Assembly: GCF_028993555.1 (NCBI RefSeq)
Contig: NZ_CP118610.1
Span: 2,965,001-3,029,000 of the forward strand
Reading direction: 5' to 3'
DNA: 64,000 bases
Origin: Ensifer adhaerens
GTDB lineage: Bacteria > Pseudomonadota > Alphaproteobacteria > Rhizobiales > Rhizobiaceae
Numbering within the stretch: the stretch's first letter is position 1; each line of letters opens with the position of its first letter. This document shows positions 19,953 through 31,390 of this stretch, in pieces. The position numbers were made by a program, and so were the translations under genes. The notes under the pieces are model-generated. The model was given only the letters and a program-made list of their open reading frames with translations. It was not told the DNA's origin and ran no database searches.

Positions 19953-20504
19953 CCTTGCCTGCCATTCGCGCTTCAAGAGCGCATAGACGAACTCGTCGCC
20001 CCAGATGCCGTTGAACCGGTCGTTCTCGATGAGATGCGCCTCGCGCCGCATGCCGAGGCGCTCGACGACTCCAATCGAGCCCTTGTTCAGCGCATCGAGC
20101 CGGGCAAAAATCCGGTGGAAGTTGAGCGTCGAAAAGCCGAAGTCGAGGACGGCTCGCATCGCCTCGGTGGCATAGCCCTTGCCGGCAAATGCCGGATTGA
20201 AGATGTAGCCGCTCTCCGCCTGCTCGGCCGCCCGGCTCGCGAGTTTCAGCAGGACTTCGCCGATCATGGCGCCATCCTCCTGGCGTTCGACCGCGAACAC
20301 CGCGACATCTCCGTCTTCATCGAGGCGCGGTGCCGACGCTTTGGCGAACTTCGCCCGCGCAGCCGTCTCGTCCAGCGGCTCCTGGTAGAGATAGCGATAG
20401 ACGTCCGGCAGCCGGTGATAGGCGAAGAAGGCTGGAAAATCGTCGGGCACGAATGGCCGAATGACGAGGCGATCGGTGGAAATGCGAAGCTCGGACAATG
20501 TCAT
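19938..20504 (-). CDS. GNAT acetyltransferase, RimJ/RimL type
   Basis: A 188-residue single-domain acetyltransferase. The start ISTDRLVIRPFVPDDFPAFFAYH and the acetyl-CoA loop NPAFAGKGYATEAMRAVLDFGF (about 103-124) followed by LNFHRIFARLDALNKGSIGVVERLGMRREA are typical of the RimJ/RimL subgroup, which acetylates protein N-termini or small molecules. The specific substrate is unknown. It is transcribed alone on the minus strand, ahead of ubiG's 3' end. Confidence 0.87.
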   Translation of the reverse strand: MTLSELRISTDRLVIRPFVPDDFPAFFAYHRLPDVYRYLYQEPLDETAARAKFAKASAPRLDEDGDVAVFAVERQEDGAMIGEVLLKLASRAAEQAESGYIFNPAFAGKGYATEAMRAVLDFGFSTLNFHRIFARLDALNKGSIGVVERLGMRREAHLIENDRFNGIWGDEFVYALLKREWQARSQVG

Positions 20505-20608
20505 TGGTTGAAAATTCTCCCATTGCGATGCCGCGAGGTGGGAAGCAAGACGTTGTTTTTAAAGAGCAGGCAACCAAAAACGCGAAGCCGAGGCGCCAAT
20601 CGGCCGCG

Positions 20609-21037
20609 TCAATTGACCTCGTCAGGCAAGATCGGCAGCGGCGCGACCGCAATTCCTTCTTCGAGCAACGCCACGGCCTCTTCCGCCGTCGCCTTGCCGA
20701 TCAGGCCGCGTTCCTCCGCTTCGCCATAGTGGATCTTGCGCGCTTCCTCGGGAAAGCGCTCGCCGACGTCCTCCGCGTTTTCGCGCACGGTCTTCACCAG
20801 CTCGCGGATCTTGGCGACCGTTTCCTTCTGCGCCTGATCCATGATTACCGCCCGCGTCGCTTCCTTCTTGCGTGCGGTCGCGACCGACGGCGCCATCAGT
20901 TGCTTGGCGATGGACGTTGAATTGCAACTGGGGCAGGAAACCAGTTTTCGGTCGACCTGGCGGTCGAAATCGTCGCTCGACGAGAACCAGCCTTCAAACG
21001 CGTGGCCGTTGTCGCAGGAAATTGTGTAACGGATCAA
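20609..21037 (-). CDS. DUF1178 family protein
   Basis: A 142-residue protein beginning MIRYTISCDNGHAFEGWFSS with CPSC at about 35-38. Together with Cys 8 this forms a possible zinc site of rubredoxin-like character. The C-terminal half is helical and acidic (EERFPEEARKIHYGE-type segment). The family is widespread in alphaproteobacteria and has no known role. Its start overlaps the stop of the upstream Nit hydrolase gene by 4 bases (ATGA), so the two are translationally coupled. Confidence 0.87.
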   Translation of the reverse strand: MIRYTISCDNGHAFEGWFSSSDDFDRQVDRKLVSCPSCNSTSIAKQLMAPSVATARKKEATRAVIMDQAQKETVAKIRELVKTVRENAEDVGERFPEEARKIHYGEAEERGLIGKATAEEAVALLEEGIAVAPLPILPDEVN

Positions 21038-21891
21038 GCGGCAACGCCTCCCTTCCCGGTTGGCGCCACTTCATCGAGCACGAAACTGCGGGCGTTCTTC
21101 AAATTCGGTATTTTGCTGCGCGCAGCGTGCACGGCGGCAACGTCGATCTCGGCGAGCACGATCGCCTCGCCGCTCGGACCGGCCGAGCCGAGCACCCTGC
21201 CCCAGGGATCGACAATCATCGAATGACCGAAGGTCTCGCGCCCGTCCTCATGGGTGCCGCCTTGCGCCGCGGCGATGACGAAAAGGCCGTTCTCGATGGC
21301 GCGGGCGCGAAGCAGGATTTCCCAATGCGCCTCACCGGTCTGGCGCGTGAAGGCCGCGGGCACCGACATGATCTCGGCACCGGCGACCGCCTGCTGCCGG
21401 AAAAGTTCCGGGAAGCGCACGTCGTAGCAGATGGTGAAACCGAGCTTGCCGAAGTCGAGATCCGCGACATGCGCCGTGTTGCCGGGCTGATAGGCAGCGC
21501 TTTCGCGCCAGCTTTCGCCGTTGTCGAGGTCGACGTCGAACATGTGGATCTTGTCGTAGTGGCAGATCTTCCGTCCGTCCGGTCCGAACAACAGGCCGCG
21601 ATTGGCGATCTTGCCGTCGGCAAGCGCGATCGGCGTCGAGCCGACATGGAGATAGATGCCGAGTTCGCCGGCAAGCATCGCAGCCTCGGCGGCGATGATG
21701 TCGTTCGGCTCATCTCTCAGGACCGCGCGCAAGGCCGCCCGGTCCCGCTGCAGCGCACCGGTCATTTCCGGCGTCTGGATATACGTGGCTCCCCGGGCAG
21801 CAGCCTCACGCGCAAGCCGCACCATCGTCTCCGCATTCTTCTGCGGATCGACGCCGGAACACATCTGAATGGCCGCGGCCGTGAAAGTCAT
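21034..21891 (-). CDS. Carbon-nitrogen hydrolase, Nit subfamily
   Basis: 285 residues of the nitrilase superfamily with the full catalytic triad: Glu 42 (QTPEMTG), Lys 114 (HYDKIHMFD) and Cys 155 (ICYDVRFPEL). The last motif and overall length match Nit1/NitB-type omega-amidases, including deaminated-glutathione amidase, a metabolite-repair enzyme. The position directly after grxC fits a link with glutathione, but this is inference. DUF1178 follows with a 4-base overlap. Confidence 0.9.
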   Translation of the reverse strand: MTFTAAAIQMCSGVDPQKNAETMVRLAREAAARGATYIQTPEMTGALQRDRAALRAVLRDEPNDIIAAEAAMLAGELGIYLHVGSTPIALADGKIANRGLLFGPDGRKICHYDKIHMFDVDLDNGESWRESAAYQPGNTAHVADLDFGKLGFTICYDVRFPELFRQQAVAGAEIMSVPAAFTRQTGEAHWEILLRARAIENGLFVIAAAQGGTHEDGRETFGHSMIVDPWGRVLGSAGPSGEAIVLAEIDVAAVHAARSKIPNLKNARSFVLDEVAPTGKGGVAA

Positions 21892-21957
21892 CTTCGTCCA
21901 ACTCCCGGCGTTCGCCGCTCACCGAGCGGGTCATCACCTTTGCAGGGTTGCGGTGCC

Positions 21958-22215
21958 TCAGGCAGCCAGCATCGCGTCGAGCTTGCCGGCGCGTTCCAGC
22001 GCGTGCAGGTCGTCACAGCCGCCGACATGAATGTCGTTGATGAAGATCTGCGGGAAGGTCGAGCCGCCATGCGCCTTTTCGATCATCACCTGCCGCACCT
22101 TCGGATCATAGGTTGCGTCATGCTCGAGGAAGGGCACGCCCTTGGTTTCCAGTAGTTTCTTGGCGGCCGAACAATAGCCACAGAACTGACGCGTATAAAT
22201 GACCACTGAAGCCAT
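21958..22215 (-). CDS. grxC: Glutaredoxin 3
   Basis: 85 residues from ATG 22215 (MASVVIYTRQF). The dithiol active site CGYC is at 12-15; the family usually has CPYC, so Gly replaces Pro here. TFPQIFIN carries the cis-proline and HVGGCDDL the glutathione-binding loop. It reduces disulfides with glutathione in the cytoplasm. The longer frame to 22266 lacks family sequence. It is followed after 66 bp by the Nit-family hydrolase and preceded by comF, all on the minus strand. Confidence 0.93.
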   Translation of the reverse strand: MASVVIYTRQFCGYCSAAKKLLETKGVPFLEHDATYDPKVRQVMIEKAHGGSTFPQIFINDIHVGGCDDLHALERAGKLDAMLAA

Positions 22216-22262
22216 GATCCTGAATCGCTCCTTCGCCGGCCACCGTGCCGGACAACTGATTG

Positions 22263-23039
22263 TCATATAAGACCGGATATGGCTCTTGCAAAGGTCAAAA
22301 CCGTGACCGGCCCGGCCCCCGCCCGCTTCAGCGCACGGGTCGCTGCGGAGACGGTTGCACCGGTCGTATACACATCGTCCACGAGAACCACGCTTTTCCC
22401 ACGGAGACCCGCCTTGCCGCTTTCCGAGATCGCGAAGGCGCCGCGCACATTGTCCTCACGCGCCTGCCGGGTGAGACCCACCTGTCGGCTTGTGCGTCGG
22501 ACGCGCTTGAGCACGTCGGGTTGATAAGGCCTGCCGGAGAGCCGCGCGATGGCCCGCGCCAGTTCCGCCGATTGATTGAACCGGCGCTTCCAGAGCCGAA
22601 GAGCATGCAATGGCACCGGGATGATCGCATCGGCCGAAGCCACGGCACCGTCGCTCGCCCGGATCATCCATTCCGCCATCATCGGCGCGAGATCGGTCCG
22701 GTCGCGATATTTCAGGCCGTGCACCAGATCGCGGGCAATGCCCTCATGGATTGCCACCGACCGCAGACGGTCGAACGCCGGCGGATTGGCAATGGCTTCG
22801 GGCGAAACGGAACCCGGCCCATGGTCGACGGAAAAGGGCGTCCCGAGAATGTCGCAAAAAGGGCGCTCGATCAGCGGCAGCGTCGACCAGCAAGGCGCGC
22901 AAACAGCCCGGTGGTTGCCAATCATCTGGCCGCAACCGCAACAGACCGGCGGATAGACGAGATCGATGGCCCCGGAGACGAGTCGCCGCAGCACGCGTCC
23001 CCACCCTTCCTCCGGAAACAGCGGTCTCTCCCATGCCAT
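22263..23039 (-). CDS. ComF family phosphoribosyltransferase-like protein
   Basis: 258 residues. The N-terminal double zinc motif has CCGC (33-36), CAPC (47-50) and a further FC (61-62). The PRTase-like domain ends with the PRPP loop VVLVDDVYTTGATV (217-230). ComF proteins aid DNA uptake in competent bacteria, where they act with the ComFA helicase and PriA, but are also conserved in non-competent species. No other competence gene is nearby except the CoiA-like protein in the 37-39 kb islet. It is divergent from the methyltransferase gene at 23098. Confidence 0.9.
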   Translation of the reverse strand: MAWERPLFPEEGWGRVLRRLVSGAIDLVYPPVCCGCGQMIGNHRAVCAPCWSTLPLIERPFCDILGTPFSVDHGPGSVSPEAIANPPAFDRLRSVAIHEGIARDLVHGLKYRDRTDLAPMMAEWMIRASDGAVASADAIIPVPLHALRLWKRRFNQSAELARAIARLSGRPYQPDVLKRVRRTSRQVGLTRQAREDNVRGAFAISESGKAGLRGKSVVLVDDVYTTGATVSAATRALKRAGAGPVTVLTFARAISGLI

Positions 23040-23097
23040 GCAGTTGACTTTGAACCTCCGAAGGTCTCTTTGCTCGCCAGCTTGCGGAGACAGTATC

Positions 23098-23976
23098 GTG
23101 GAAAAAATCTTTGACCAGAGCCTCGTCGAGGCACATCGGGCAAGGGCGCTCAGAGACGCCGATCCGAAGGCCGGTTTCCTTCTCGATATCGTCGCGCAGG
23201 AACTCGCCGAACGCGTCAGCGTAGTCGAACGTCATTTCGATCGCGCGCTGGAGCTGCATGGCTACACCGGGCAAACCGCCCACCAACTCATGGCAACCGG
23301 CAAGGTCGGTGCCGTCGAGCGCGTCGAAACGGATACGCGTTTTGGTTCAGCGCAAAGACCGGTAACGATCGCCTCGCTCGAGGAGGTTCCGGGCGAACCG
23401 GAAAGCTTCAACCTGGTGGTTTCGCCGCTCTCCCTGCACCTGACCAATGATACGCCGGGCGCCTTCATCCAGGTTCGCCGGGCGTTGAAGCCCGATGGGC
23501 TTTTTCTGGCCGCTATCCCGGGTAGCGGTACGCTGCAGGAACTGCGCGAGGCGCTTCTGGCCGCAGAGGCGGAGTTGACGGGCGGAGCCAGTCCCCGGGT
23601 CATCCCCTTCGCCGATGTCCGCGATGTCGGCGCACTGCTGCAGCGCGCCGGCTTCGCGCTGCCGGTCACCGACACAGAAACCTATACGGTGCGTTACGAT
23701 TCACTGTTTGCGCTGATCCGCGACTTGCGCGCCATGGGCATGACCAGCCCGCTCGCGGCCCGAAGCCGCCTGCCCGTCTCACGTCGCTTCTTCCTGCGGG
23801 CCGCGGAAATCTATGCCGAACGCTTCTCCGATCCGGACGGTCGCGTCCGCGCGACCTTCTCTATCATCTACCTGTCCGGCTGGGCGCCGCATGAAAGCCA
23901 GCAGAAGCCTTTGAAGCCGGGGTCCGCGAAGCAGCGGCTGTCGACAGCGCTCGGCACCAAGGAGCAACCGCTTTAA
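23098..23976 (+). CDS. SAM-dependent methyltransferase, BioC/NDUFAF5-like
   Basis: 292 residues from GTG 23098 (VEKIFDQSLVEAHRARALR), with GCGGAGA upstream; an in-frame ATG 132 bases earlier would overlap the divergent comF gene. The N-terminal FDQ..V..HR.RA block and the later VVSPLSLHLTNDTPGAFIQVRRALKPDGLFLAAIPG resemble mitochondrial NDUFAF5 and BioC. The glycine-rich SAM loop is not obvious, so catalytic activity is uncertain. NDUFAF5 hydroxylates an arginine of complex I rather than methylating. The role here is unknown. Confidence 0.75.
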   Translation: MEKIFDQSLVEAHRARALRDADPKAGFLLDIVAQELAERVSVVERHFDRALELHGYTGQTAHQLMATGKVGAVERVETDTRFGSAQRPVTIASLEEVPGEPESFNLVVSPLSLHLTNDTPGAFIQVRRALKPDGLFLAAIPGSGTLQELREALLAAEAELTGGASPRVIPFADVRDVGALLQRAGFALPVTDTETYTVRYDSLFALIRDLRAMGMTSPLAARSRLPVSRRFFLRAAEIYAERFSDPDGRVRATFSIIYLSGWAPHESQQKPLKPGSAKQRLSTALGTKEQPL

Positions 23977-24002
23977 CAGGGGCGGTCGGGCGCGCCTCGA
24001 AC

Positions 24003-24170
24003 TCAAGCCCCCTGAAAGGCCGTCGCGACAGAGTTGTAGACGGCTGAGAGGACGTTGCCGATCTGTTCGGCTCCGAGGATCACGCTCAGGGAGACGATGG
24101 CGGCGATGAGCGCATACTCGATTGCGATGCCAGCGCTTCGATCACGAAACAGGCGTTTCAGCTTTTCCAT
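24003..24170 (-). CDS. Flp/Fap-type pilin (class III/IVb prepilin)
   Basis: A 55-residue peptide from ATG 24170 (MEKLKRLFRD). The short basic leader is followed by DRSAGIAIEYALIAAIVSLSVIL, the Flp prepilin signature with Glu-Tyr after the cleavage region and a hydrophobic helix. Flp pilins form tight-adherence fibres after processing by a CpaA/TadV peptidase. No tad/cpa secretion gene is visible in this window, so it is an orphan copy or is served by a locus elsewhere. The 139-aa reading frame upstream overlaps only if a longer start is used. Confidence 0.85.
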   Translation of the reverse strand: MEKLKRLFRDRSAGIAIEYALIAAIVSLSVILGAEQIGNVLSAVYNSVATAFQGA

Positions 24171-24238
24171 GCGTCCCCAGTCCGGTTCATGTTCAATCCG
24201 AAACGTGCGGCAGCAGCCGAAAACCGGAGGGGTTCTGG

Positions 24239-24559
24239 TCAGCACCCGCTCTTGCGACCGTCCGCATCGATGATGCAGACCGCACCAGGCATTTCCTGCA
24301 ACACGCTACGCCGTACCGTGTAGCGCTTGGTGGTCCCGCTCGAAGGGATGGAGCCGGTGGAAATGTTGTCGTAGTCGACGGGTGTATTGGCCATGATGCG
24401 CCTGTCGTTCTTCGAAGACAGCATCGGCGTCAAGATCAGCGTCAGCGCGATCACTGCCGTTCCAAACAGCAGGGACAGATTGAGCACACCCGTCCGGCGG
24501 GACTGATTAGTCACCAGATCCTTTTCCTGAACCGTGCTCCAGAAATCGTCGTCCACCAT
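24239..24559 (-). CDS. Small single-pass membrane protein, unknown
   Basis: 106 residues from ATG 24559 (MVDDDFWSTVQEKD), preceded by GAGG. One membrane helix (about residues 25-45, VLNLSLLFGTAVIALTLILT) lies between a short N-terminal part and a 55-residue C-terminal part. The C-terminal part contains RYTVRRSVLQEMPGAVCIIDADGR and ends in Cys. I do not recognise the family. It precedes the Flp pilin gene on the same strand with a 68-bp gap and could be co-transcribed with it. Confidence 0.65.
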   Translation of the reverse strand: MVDDDFWSTVQEKDLVTNQSRRTGVLNLSLLFGTAVIALTLILTPMLSSKNDRRIMANTPVDYDNISTGSIPSSGTTKRYTVRRSVLQEMPGAVCIIDADGRKSGC

Positions 24560-24739
24560 CCCAGCCTCACAAACACATGAAAGCACAGCGAACGCAAGCG
24601 CCCTTCCCAAGCTTGGTTCCACCGCACTGCCTGAAATCAGTACGCCGTTCACCAACAATGCGTACCGAAAATGAATTGAGCTATCTTTGCGCGAGGGAGA
24701 TAAACGATCGATTAATAATCAATCGGATTTCGGGTAGGT

Positions 24740-25153
24740 TCAGAGCAAATCCATAAGAAATGGTATCAGCGGCTCGTCAGCCGGCGGCATCGGATAGTCG
24801 CGCAGGGCTTTTGGCCGGACCCATTTGATCGCCTGGCCCTCCCGTCCGATCGCCACCCCTTCGTAGCGCCGGCAGACATAGAGCGGCATCAAGAGGTGGA
24901 AATCCTCATAGGTGTGGCTGGCGAAGGTCAGCGGCGCGAGGCACGCAACTTTGGTTCGGATCCCGAGTTCCTCGTCCAGCTCACGGATCAAGGTTTCCTC
25001 GGGCGTCTCGCCGGCTTCCACCTTGCCGCCCGGAAACTCCCAGAGGCCCGCAAGCGACTTTCCTTCCGGCCGTTGCGCCAGCAGGATCCGACCGTCACTA
25101 TCGACCAGAGCGCAGGCCGCAACGAGTACGATCTTCTTTCCGTTGATGTCCAT
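24740..25153 (-). CDS. mutT: MutT-like 8-oxo-dGTP diphosphatase (Nudix)
   Basis: 137 residues from ATG 25153 (MDINGKKIVLVAACALVD). The Nudix box is complete at 43-65: G-x5-E-x7-RELDEELGI. The length and IKWVRPKALRDYPMPPADEPLI at the C-terminus fit MutT, which removes 8-oxo-dGTP from the nucleotide pool. The start lies 4 bases beyond the stop of the GNAT gene, and argJ precedes that, so argJ-GNAT-mutT form one minus-strand unit. Confidence 0.9.
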   Translation of the reverse strand: MDINGKKIVLVAACALVDSDGRILLAQRPEGKSLAGLWEFPGGKVEAGETPEETLIRELDEELGIRTKVACLAPLTFASHTYEDFHLLMPLYVCRRYEGVAIGREGQAIKWVRPKALRDYPMPPADEPLIPFLMDLL

Positions 25154-25157
25154 GACC

Positions 25158-25973
25158 TCAAGCCCCAGGCGTTCTGTAGATGTAGCTGTAGACTTCGGAG
25201 AAACCGGCGCCACGATAAAGCGCGAGCGCCGCGCTGTTTTCCGCCTCGACCTGCAGCCAGGCCTTTTTGGCGCCTCGGAGGCGCGCCCAGCGCAGGCAGA
25301 CGTCGAGCATCGCCTTGCCGACACCCTTCCCGCGAACCCGCTCGTCCACGGCAAACTGCATGATGCCGGCGAGGTCGTTGTCCTGAACGACGAGTGCCAC
25401 GGCGGTCGGCCCGGTCTCGGCATCCTCAAACAGGAAGAGACCGCTTTCCGGCTTGATCGCGTTGATGATCTCTGCGAGTGCAGCCTTCCTCTTCGGGTCG
25501 CTCTTGGCGATCCCGATACAGGCATCAACAAAGCGGCCGATATCCTTGATCGGCAGGTGATCGATGCCTTCGCCGAACTCACGCTCGGCAAGATCGGCCG
25601 TCATCACCAGGCTGCGGCTGAATGCCGTCCAGCCTTCAGCATCCATATGGGCAACGAGTTGCGGCGGCGTCAGCGGCGTCTGGCGCACGGTCAGCGGCCG
25701 CCCGTAGTCGGCAAAGCGCCTGGCGGCCTTCTCGAGGCGCACCGCAATATCGCGATAATCGGACGGATCGAGCGGGTTGACGGAATTCAGCCGCTTGGAA
25801 TCGTGACCGGCGTTGAGCCGGATCAGCCAGCTGCCGTCATATTGCACCGATGCCGCCGGCCAGGCCCGGAAGCCAACGGCCTCGAGACGGCGCACGCTCG
25901 GAAGATCTACCATTACCATTTCCCCACCTTCGGCCGCGACGTTGCCCGCCGGCCGAGCATCACTCGATGTCAT
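25158..25973 (-). CDS. GNAT family N-acetyltransferase
   Basis: 271 residues if started at ATG 25973 (MTSSDARP, AGAGG upstream); starts at 25919 or 25913 are possible. The C-terminal GNAT fold has the acetyl-CoA loop VDERVRGKGVGKAMLD and WLQVEAENSAALALYRGAGFSEVYSYIYR. The N-terminal 130 residues form a second, degenerate acetyltransferase-like half. The substrate is unknown. It lies between argJ and mutT, with a 58-bp gap to argJ and 4 bp to mutT. Confidence 0.87.
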   Translation of the reverse strand: MTSSDARPAGNVAAEGGEMVMVDLPSVRRLEAVGFRAWPAASVQYDGSWLIRLNAGHDSKRLNSVNPLDPSDYRDIAVRLEKAARRFADYGRPLTVRQTPLTPPQLVAHMDAEGWTAFSRSLVMTADLAEREFGEGIDHLPIKDIGRFVDACIGIAKSDPKRKAALAEIINAIKPESGLFLFEDAETGPTAVALVVQDNDLAGIMQFAVDERVRGKGVGKAMLDVCLRWARLRGAKKAWLQVEAENSAALALYRGAGFSEVYSYIYRTPGA

Positions 25974-26031
25974 CTTGCTACCTCTGGCCAGTCTGGAATG
26001 CCAGACTGCTTGCGATCGGTCGACCGGAGCC

Positions 26032-27273
26032 TCAGCTCCGGTAATCGCCGTTGATCTCGACATATTCCTTCGTCAGGTCACAGGTGTAGACCGTGGCGCG
26101 ACCGGAGCCGAGGCCGATGTCAACGCGGATCGTGATGTCCTCAGCCTTCATGACCGCGGTGGCTGCCGCTTCCGAATAGGTCGGATCACGCTCGCCTTCG
26201 ACAGCCACGCGCACGTCGCCGAACCAAATCGCCAGCCGATCGCGTTCCGCCATCTCACCCGATTTGCCGACGGCCATGACCACGCGGCCCCAATTGGCGT
26301 CCTCGCCGGCAACGGCCGTCTTGACCAGCGGCGAATTGGCGATCGACAGCGCGATGCGCTTGGCGGCTGCGTCGTTTTCCGCACCTTCGACGGTGACTGC
26401 GACCATCTTGCGTGCGCCTTCGCCATCGCGCACCACTTGGAGCGCCAGGTCGCGCAGCAGGTCGTTGAGCGCGACGCGGAAGGCGTCGAGGCGCGCGTCG
26501 GCTGCATCGGAGATCACCTGCTGCCCGTCAGCGGCCGCAGCCCCCGTTGCAAAGAGCATCAGCGTGTCGGAGGTCGACGTATCGCTGTCGACCGTGACCG
26601 AGTTGAAGGTCGGGCCGACACCGGCGGAAAGCAGAGCCTGCAATGCGGCCGGCGCGATGTCTGCATCGGTGACCACGAAGGAGAGCATCGTTGCCATGTC
26701 GGGCGCGATCATGCCGGCGCCCTTGGCGATACCGTTGATAGTGACCTTGACGCCACCGATTTCGGCCGTGCGGGTCGCAACCTTCGGATAGGTGTCCGTC
26801 GTCATGATCGCCTTGGCGGCTTCGAACCAGAAATCCTCCTTGCCGGCAACGGCCAGATCGTCGAGTACGCCGGCAAACTTGGTCGCATCCAGCGGTTCGC
26901 CGATGACGCCGGTCGATGCGAGGAACACTTCGCTCTCCGCGCAACCGACTGCCTTCGCCGCCGACTTCGCGGTCAATTCCGTGGCTTCGCGGCCCTTCTT
27001 GCCGGTAAAGGCATTGGCGTTGCCGGAGTTGACGACGACGGCGCGCGCGACGCCGCCTGAAAGGTTCTGACGGCAGAAATCAACAGGAGCGGACGGGCAC
27101 TTGGAGCGGGTGAAAACGCCGGCTACGGCGGCCGGCGTGTCGAACACCATCATCAGCACGTCGGTGCGGTTCTTGTACTTGATGCCGGCAGCGGCAGTCG
27201 CCATGCGGACACCGCGAACGGAAGGCATTTCGGCGAAAGTTTTCGGAGCAAGCGGAGAAACGGAGCCGGACAT
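26032..27273 (-). CDS. argJ: Bifunctional ornithine acetyltransferase / N-acetylglutamate synthase
   Basis: 413 residues from ATG 27273 ([11 protein letters not shown]). The self-cleavage motif [14 protein letters not shown] is at 184-197; Thr 195 becomes the N-terminal nucleophile of the beta chain. ArgJ recycles the acetyl group in arginine synthesis, moving it from N-acetylornithine to glutamate. argH lies about 24 kb downstream, so arginine genes are dispersed. A RIME-like repeat lies just upstream, between argJ and the PpiC gene. Confidence 0.97.
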   Translation of the reverse strand: MSGSVSPLAPKTFAEMPSVRGVRMATAAAGIKYKNRTDVLMMVFDTPAAVAGVFTRSKCPSAPVDFCRQNLSGGVARAVVVNSGNANAFTGKKGREATELTAKSAAKAVGCAESEVFLASTGVIGEPLDATKFAGVLDDLAVAGKEDFWFEAAKAIMTTDTYPKVATRTAEIGGVKVTINGIAKGAGMIAPDMATMLSFVVTDADIAPAALQALLSAGVGPTFNSVTVDSDTSTSDTLMLFATGAAAADGQQVISDAADARLDAFRVALNDLLRDLALQVVRDGEGARKMVAVTVEGAENDAAAKRIALSIANSPLVKTAVAGEDANWGRVVMAVGKSGEMAERDRLAIWFGDVRVAVEGERDPTYSEAAATAVMKAEDITIRVDIGLGSGRATVYTCDLTKEYVEINGDYRS

Positions 27274-27304
27274 GGGAAACCTGCTGTGACGTGTTGGAGC
27301 CAAA

Positions 27305-27396
27305 GCATTTCCAGGAAAAGTGCGTAGCGGTTTTCCGTCAGGAAATGCCTGAGAACAAAGATCTGGAGCGATTTACAACCGAAGCTGCTCCAGATC
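27305..27396. repeat. RIME-like repeat, copy 2, with second palindrome
   Basis: The first palindrome is 27305-27348 (GCATTTCC...GGAAATGC). A second inverted repeat, GATCTGGAGC/GCTCCAGATC, is at 27360-27369 and 27387-27396. Compared with the other copies, both outer arms changed together (GCATTT/AAATGC instead of GCAATT/AATTGC), keeping the pairing. A further hairpin, GCCCG..CGGT/ACCG..CGGGC, follows near 27413-27437. The second palindrome may also act as the 3' end of the PpiC transcript. Confidence 0.75.
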
Positions 27397-27491
27397 GATC
27401 TTGCGACAAATGCCCGAACGGTTTTCACCGCCGGGCATCGACAAAAAGCGGTGACGGCAGGTCCCGCCAGAGGCAGGCCTGCCGATCGAAA

Positions 27492-28349
27492 TTACTTGGC
27501 TTCCTGCGCCTTGTTGGCCTCGTCATAGGCCTTCTTCAGCGCGGGATCGGAAATCTCGACGCCTGCGTCCTTCTTGGCGGCGGCAAGCAGTTCAACGTAT
27601 TTGTCACGCATGACAAGCTGACGAACCTGCGGCTCGACCTGCTCCAGCGGCGGCGGTGCCTGCGGGCGCTTGTCTTCGACCAGGATCACGTGGAAGCCGA
27701 ACTGGGTCTTGACCGGGGTCTTGGTGTAGGCGCCCTTGTCGAGCGCGAAGACGACCGTATCGAATTCCGGCACCATGCGGCCCTTGGTGAAGTAGCCGAG
27801 GTCGCCACCGTCGTCCTTGTTCGGATCGGTCGACTTCGCCTTGGCGAGATCGACGAAGCTCTTGCCGGCGTCGAGTTCCTTGATGATTTCCTTGGCCTCA
27901 TCCTCGGTCTTGACCAGGATGTGACGTGCCTTCACCTCTTCCTGCGGCGGGATCGCGGCGATCTCCTTGTCGTAGCGCGCCTTCACCTCTTCCTTGGTGA
28001 TGGCATCGACGACATGCTTCTTGAAGTAGGCGTTGTGCAGTTCGCGCTCGGTCAGGTAGGCGACGCGCTGCTTGAAGGTCGCATCATCCTGCAGGCCTTC
28101 CTTCTCGGCCGTCTTCGACAGGAGCTTGACGTCGATGATGGCCGAAAGCGCGGCGGCACGCTTCTGCTCTTCCGGCATCTGCTGAAGCTGCGGGTCGAGA
28201 CCGCCCAGCGCGAGCGTGAGTTCGGACTGGCGCACTTCCTCGCCGCCAACCTTGGCGATCACCGGATCGGCGTCTTCCGCCCGCGCGCCACCATGAACGG
28301 CCATCGCCGCAACCAGTGCCGCGGCGGCCAGGGTTTTCAACTTGGACAT
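27492..28349 (-). CDS. Periplasmic parvulin-type peptidyl-prolyl isomerase
   Basis: 285 residues from ATG 28349; a GTG two codons upstream is too close to the AAAGG site. The signal peptide (SKLKTLAAAALVAAMAVHGGARA) is followed by a SurA-like N-terminal helical region, the parvulin domain (about 135-230, ARHILVKTEDEAKEI..., DGGDLGYFTKGRMVPEFDTVVF, TQFGFHVILVED) and a helical tail. Such proteins fold outer-membrane and exported proteins. It is adjacent to and divergent from secA, an apt neighbour for export. Confidence 0.92.
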   Translation of the reverse strand: MSKLKTLAAAALVAAMAVHGGARAEDADPVIAKVGGEEVRQSELTLALGGLDPQLQQMPEEQKRAAALSAIIDVKLLSKTAEKEGLQDDATFKQRVAYLTERELHNAYFKKHVVDAITKEEVKARYDKEIAAIPPQEEVKARHILVKTEDEAKEIIKELDAGKSFVDLAKAKSTDPNKDDGGDLGYFTKGRMVPEFDTVVFALDKGAYTKTPVKTQFGFHVILVEDKRPQAPPPLEQVEPQVRQLVMRDKYVELLAAAKKDAGVEISDPALKKAYDEANKAQEAK

Positions 28350-28456
28350 GCTCACTAACCTTTCACATTAGCCTTCGGTGCAATTACCTGCGGCTTGTAG
28401 CGGCTGCACACCACCAGAATGTGGCGGTTCTGTAGCCGTCCGGCAGTGCAAGTGCG

Positions 28457-28485
28457 TTGACATAATTCGACCCCCCTCTTATCTG
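28457..28485 (+). promoter_or_regulatory. Sigma-70-type promoter of secA
   Basis: TTGACA, a 17-base spacer, then TATCTG. The -35 is a perfect match and the spacing ideal. The start point would be near 28492, giving a leader of about 100 nt before secA. Confidence 0.65.
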
Positions 28486-28592
28486 TCACGCAACCTCGCG
28501 TCCAGAACAGTTTCCGGGCGTTTCACGGCATTGCGCGGTTTTCGCGGCGCGGCCATGAGACCTAAGGCAACAAAAAAGAAAGGACCATTCGT

Positions 28593-31307
<2,715 letters not shown>

Positions 31308-31344
31308 GCAACGCCAGGGCTCTCCCGGCGCCCTTTCTCAATCG

Positions 31345-31373
31345 AAAAATGCCGCCTCTCTGGCGGCATTTTT
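31345..31373. terminator. Bidirectional intrinsic terminator after secA
   Basis: AAAAATGCCGCC, a 5-nt loop, then GGCGGCATTTTT. It serves secA on the plus strand and the Clp-N gene on the minus strand. Confidence 0.9.
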
Positions 31374-31390
31374 CTTTCTCAAGGCCGTAC

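Noticed and set aside
22966..23097. Upstream extension of the methyltransferase gene to ATG 22966
   Set aside because: It would overlap the divergent comF start and adds Arg/Ser-rich sequence unlike the family; GTG 23098 has a better ribosome site.
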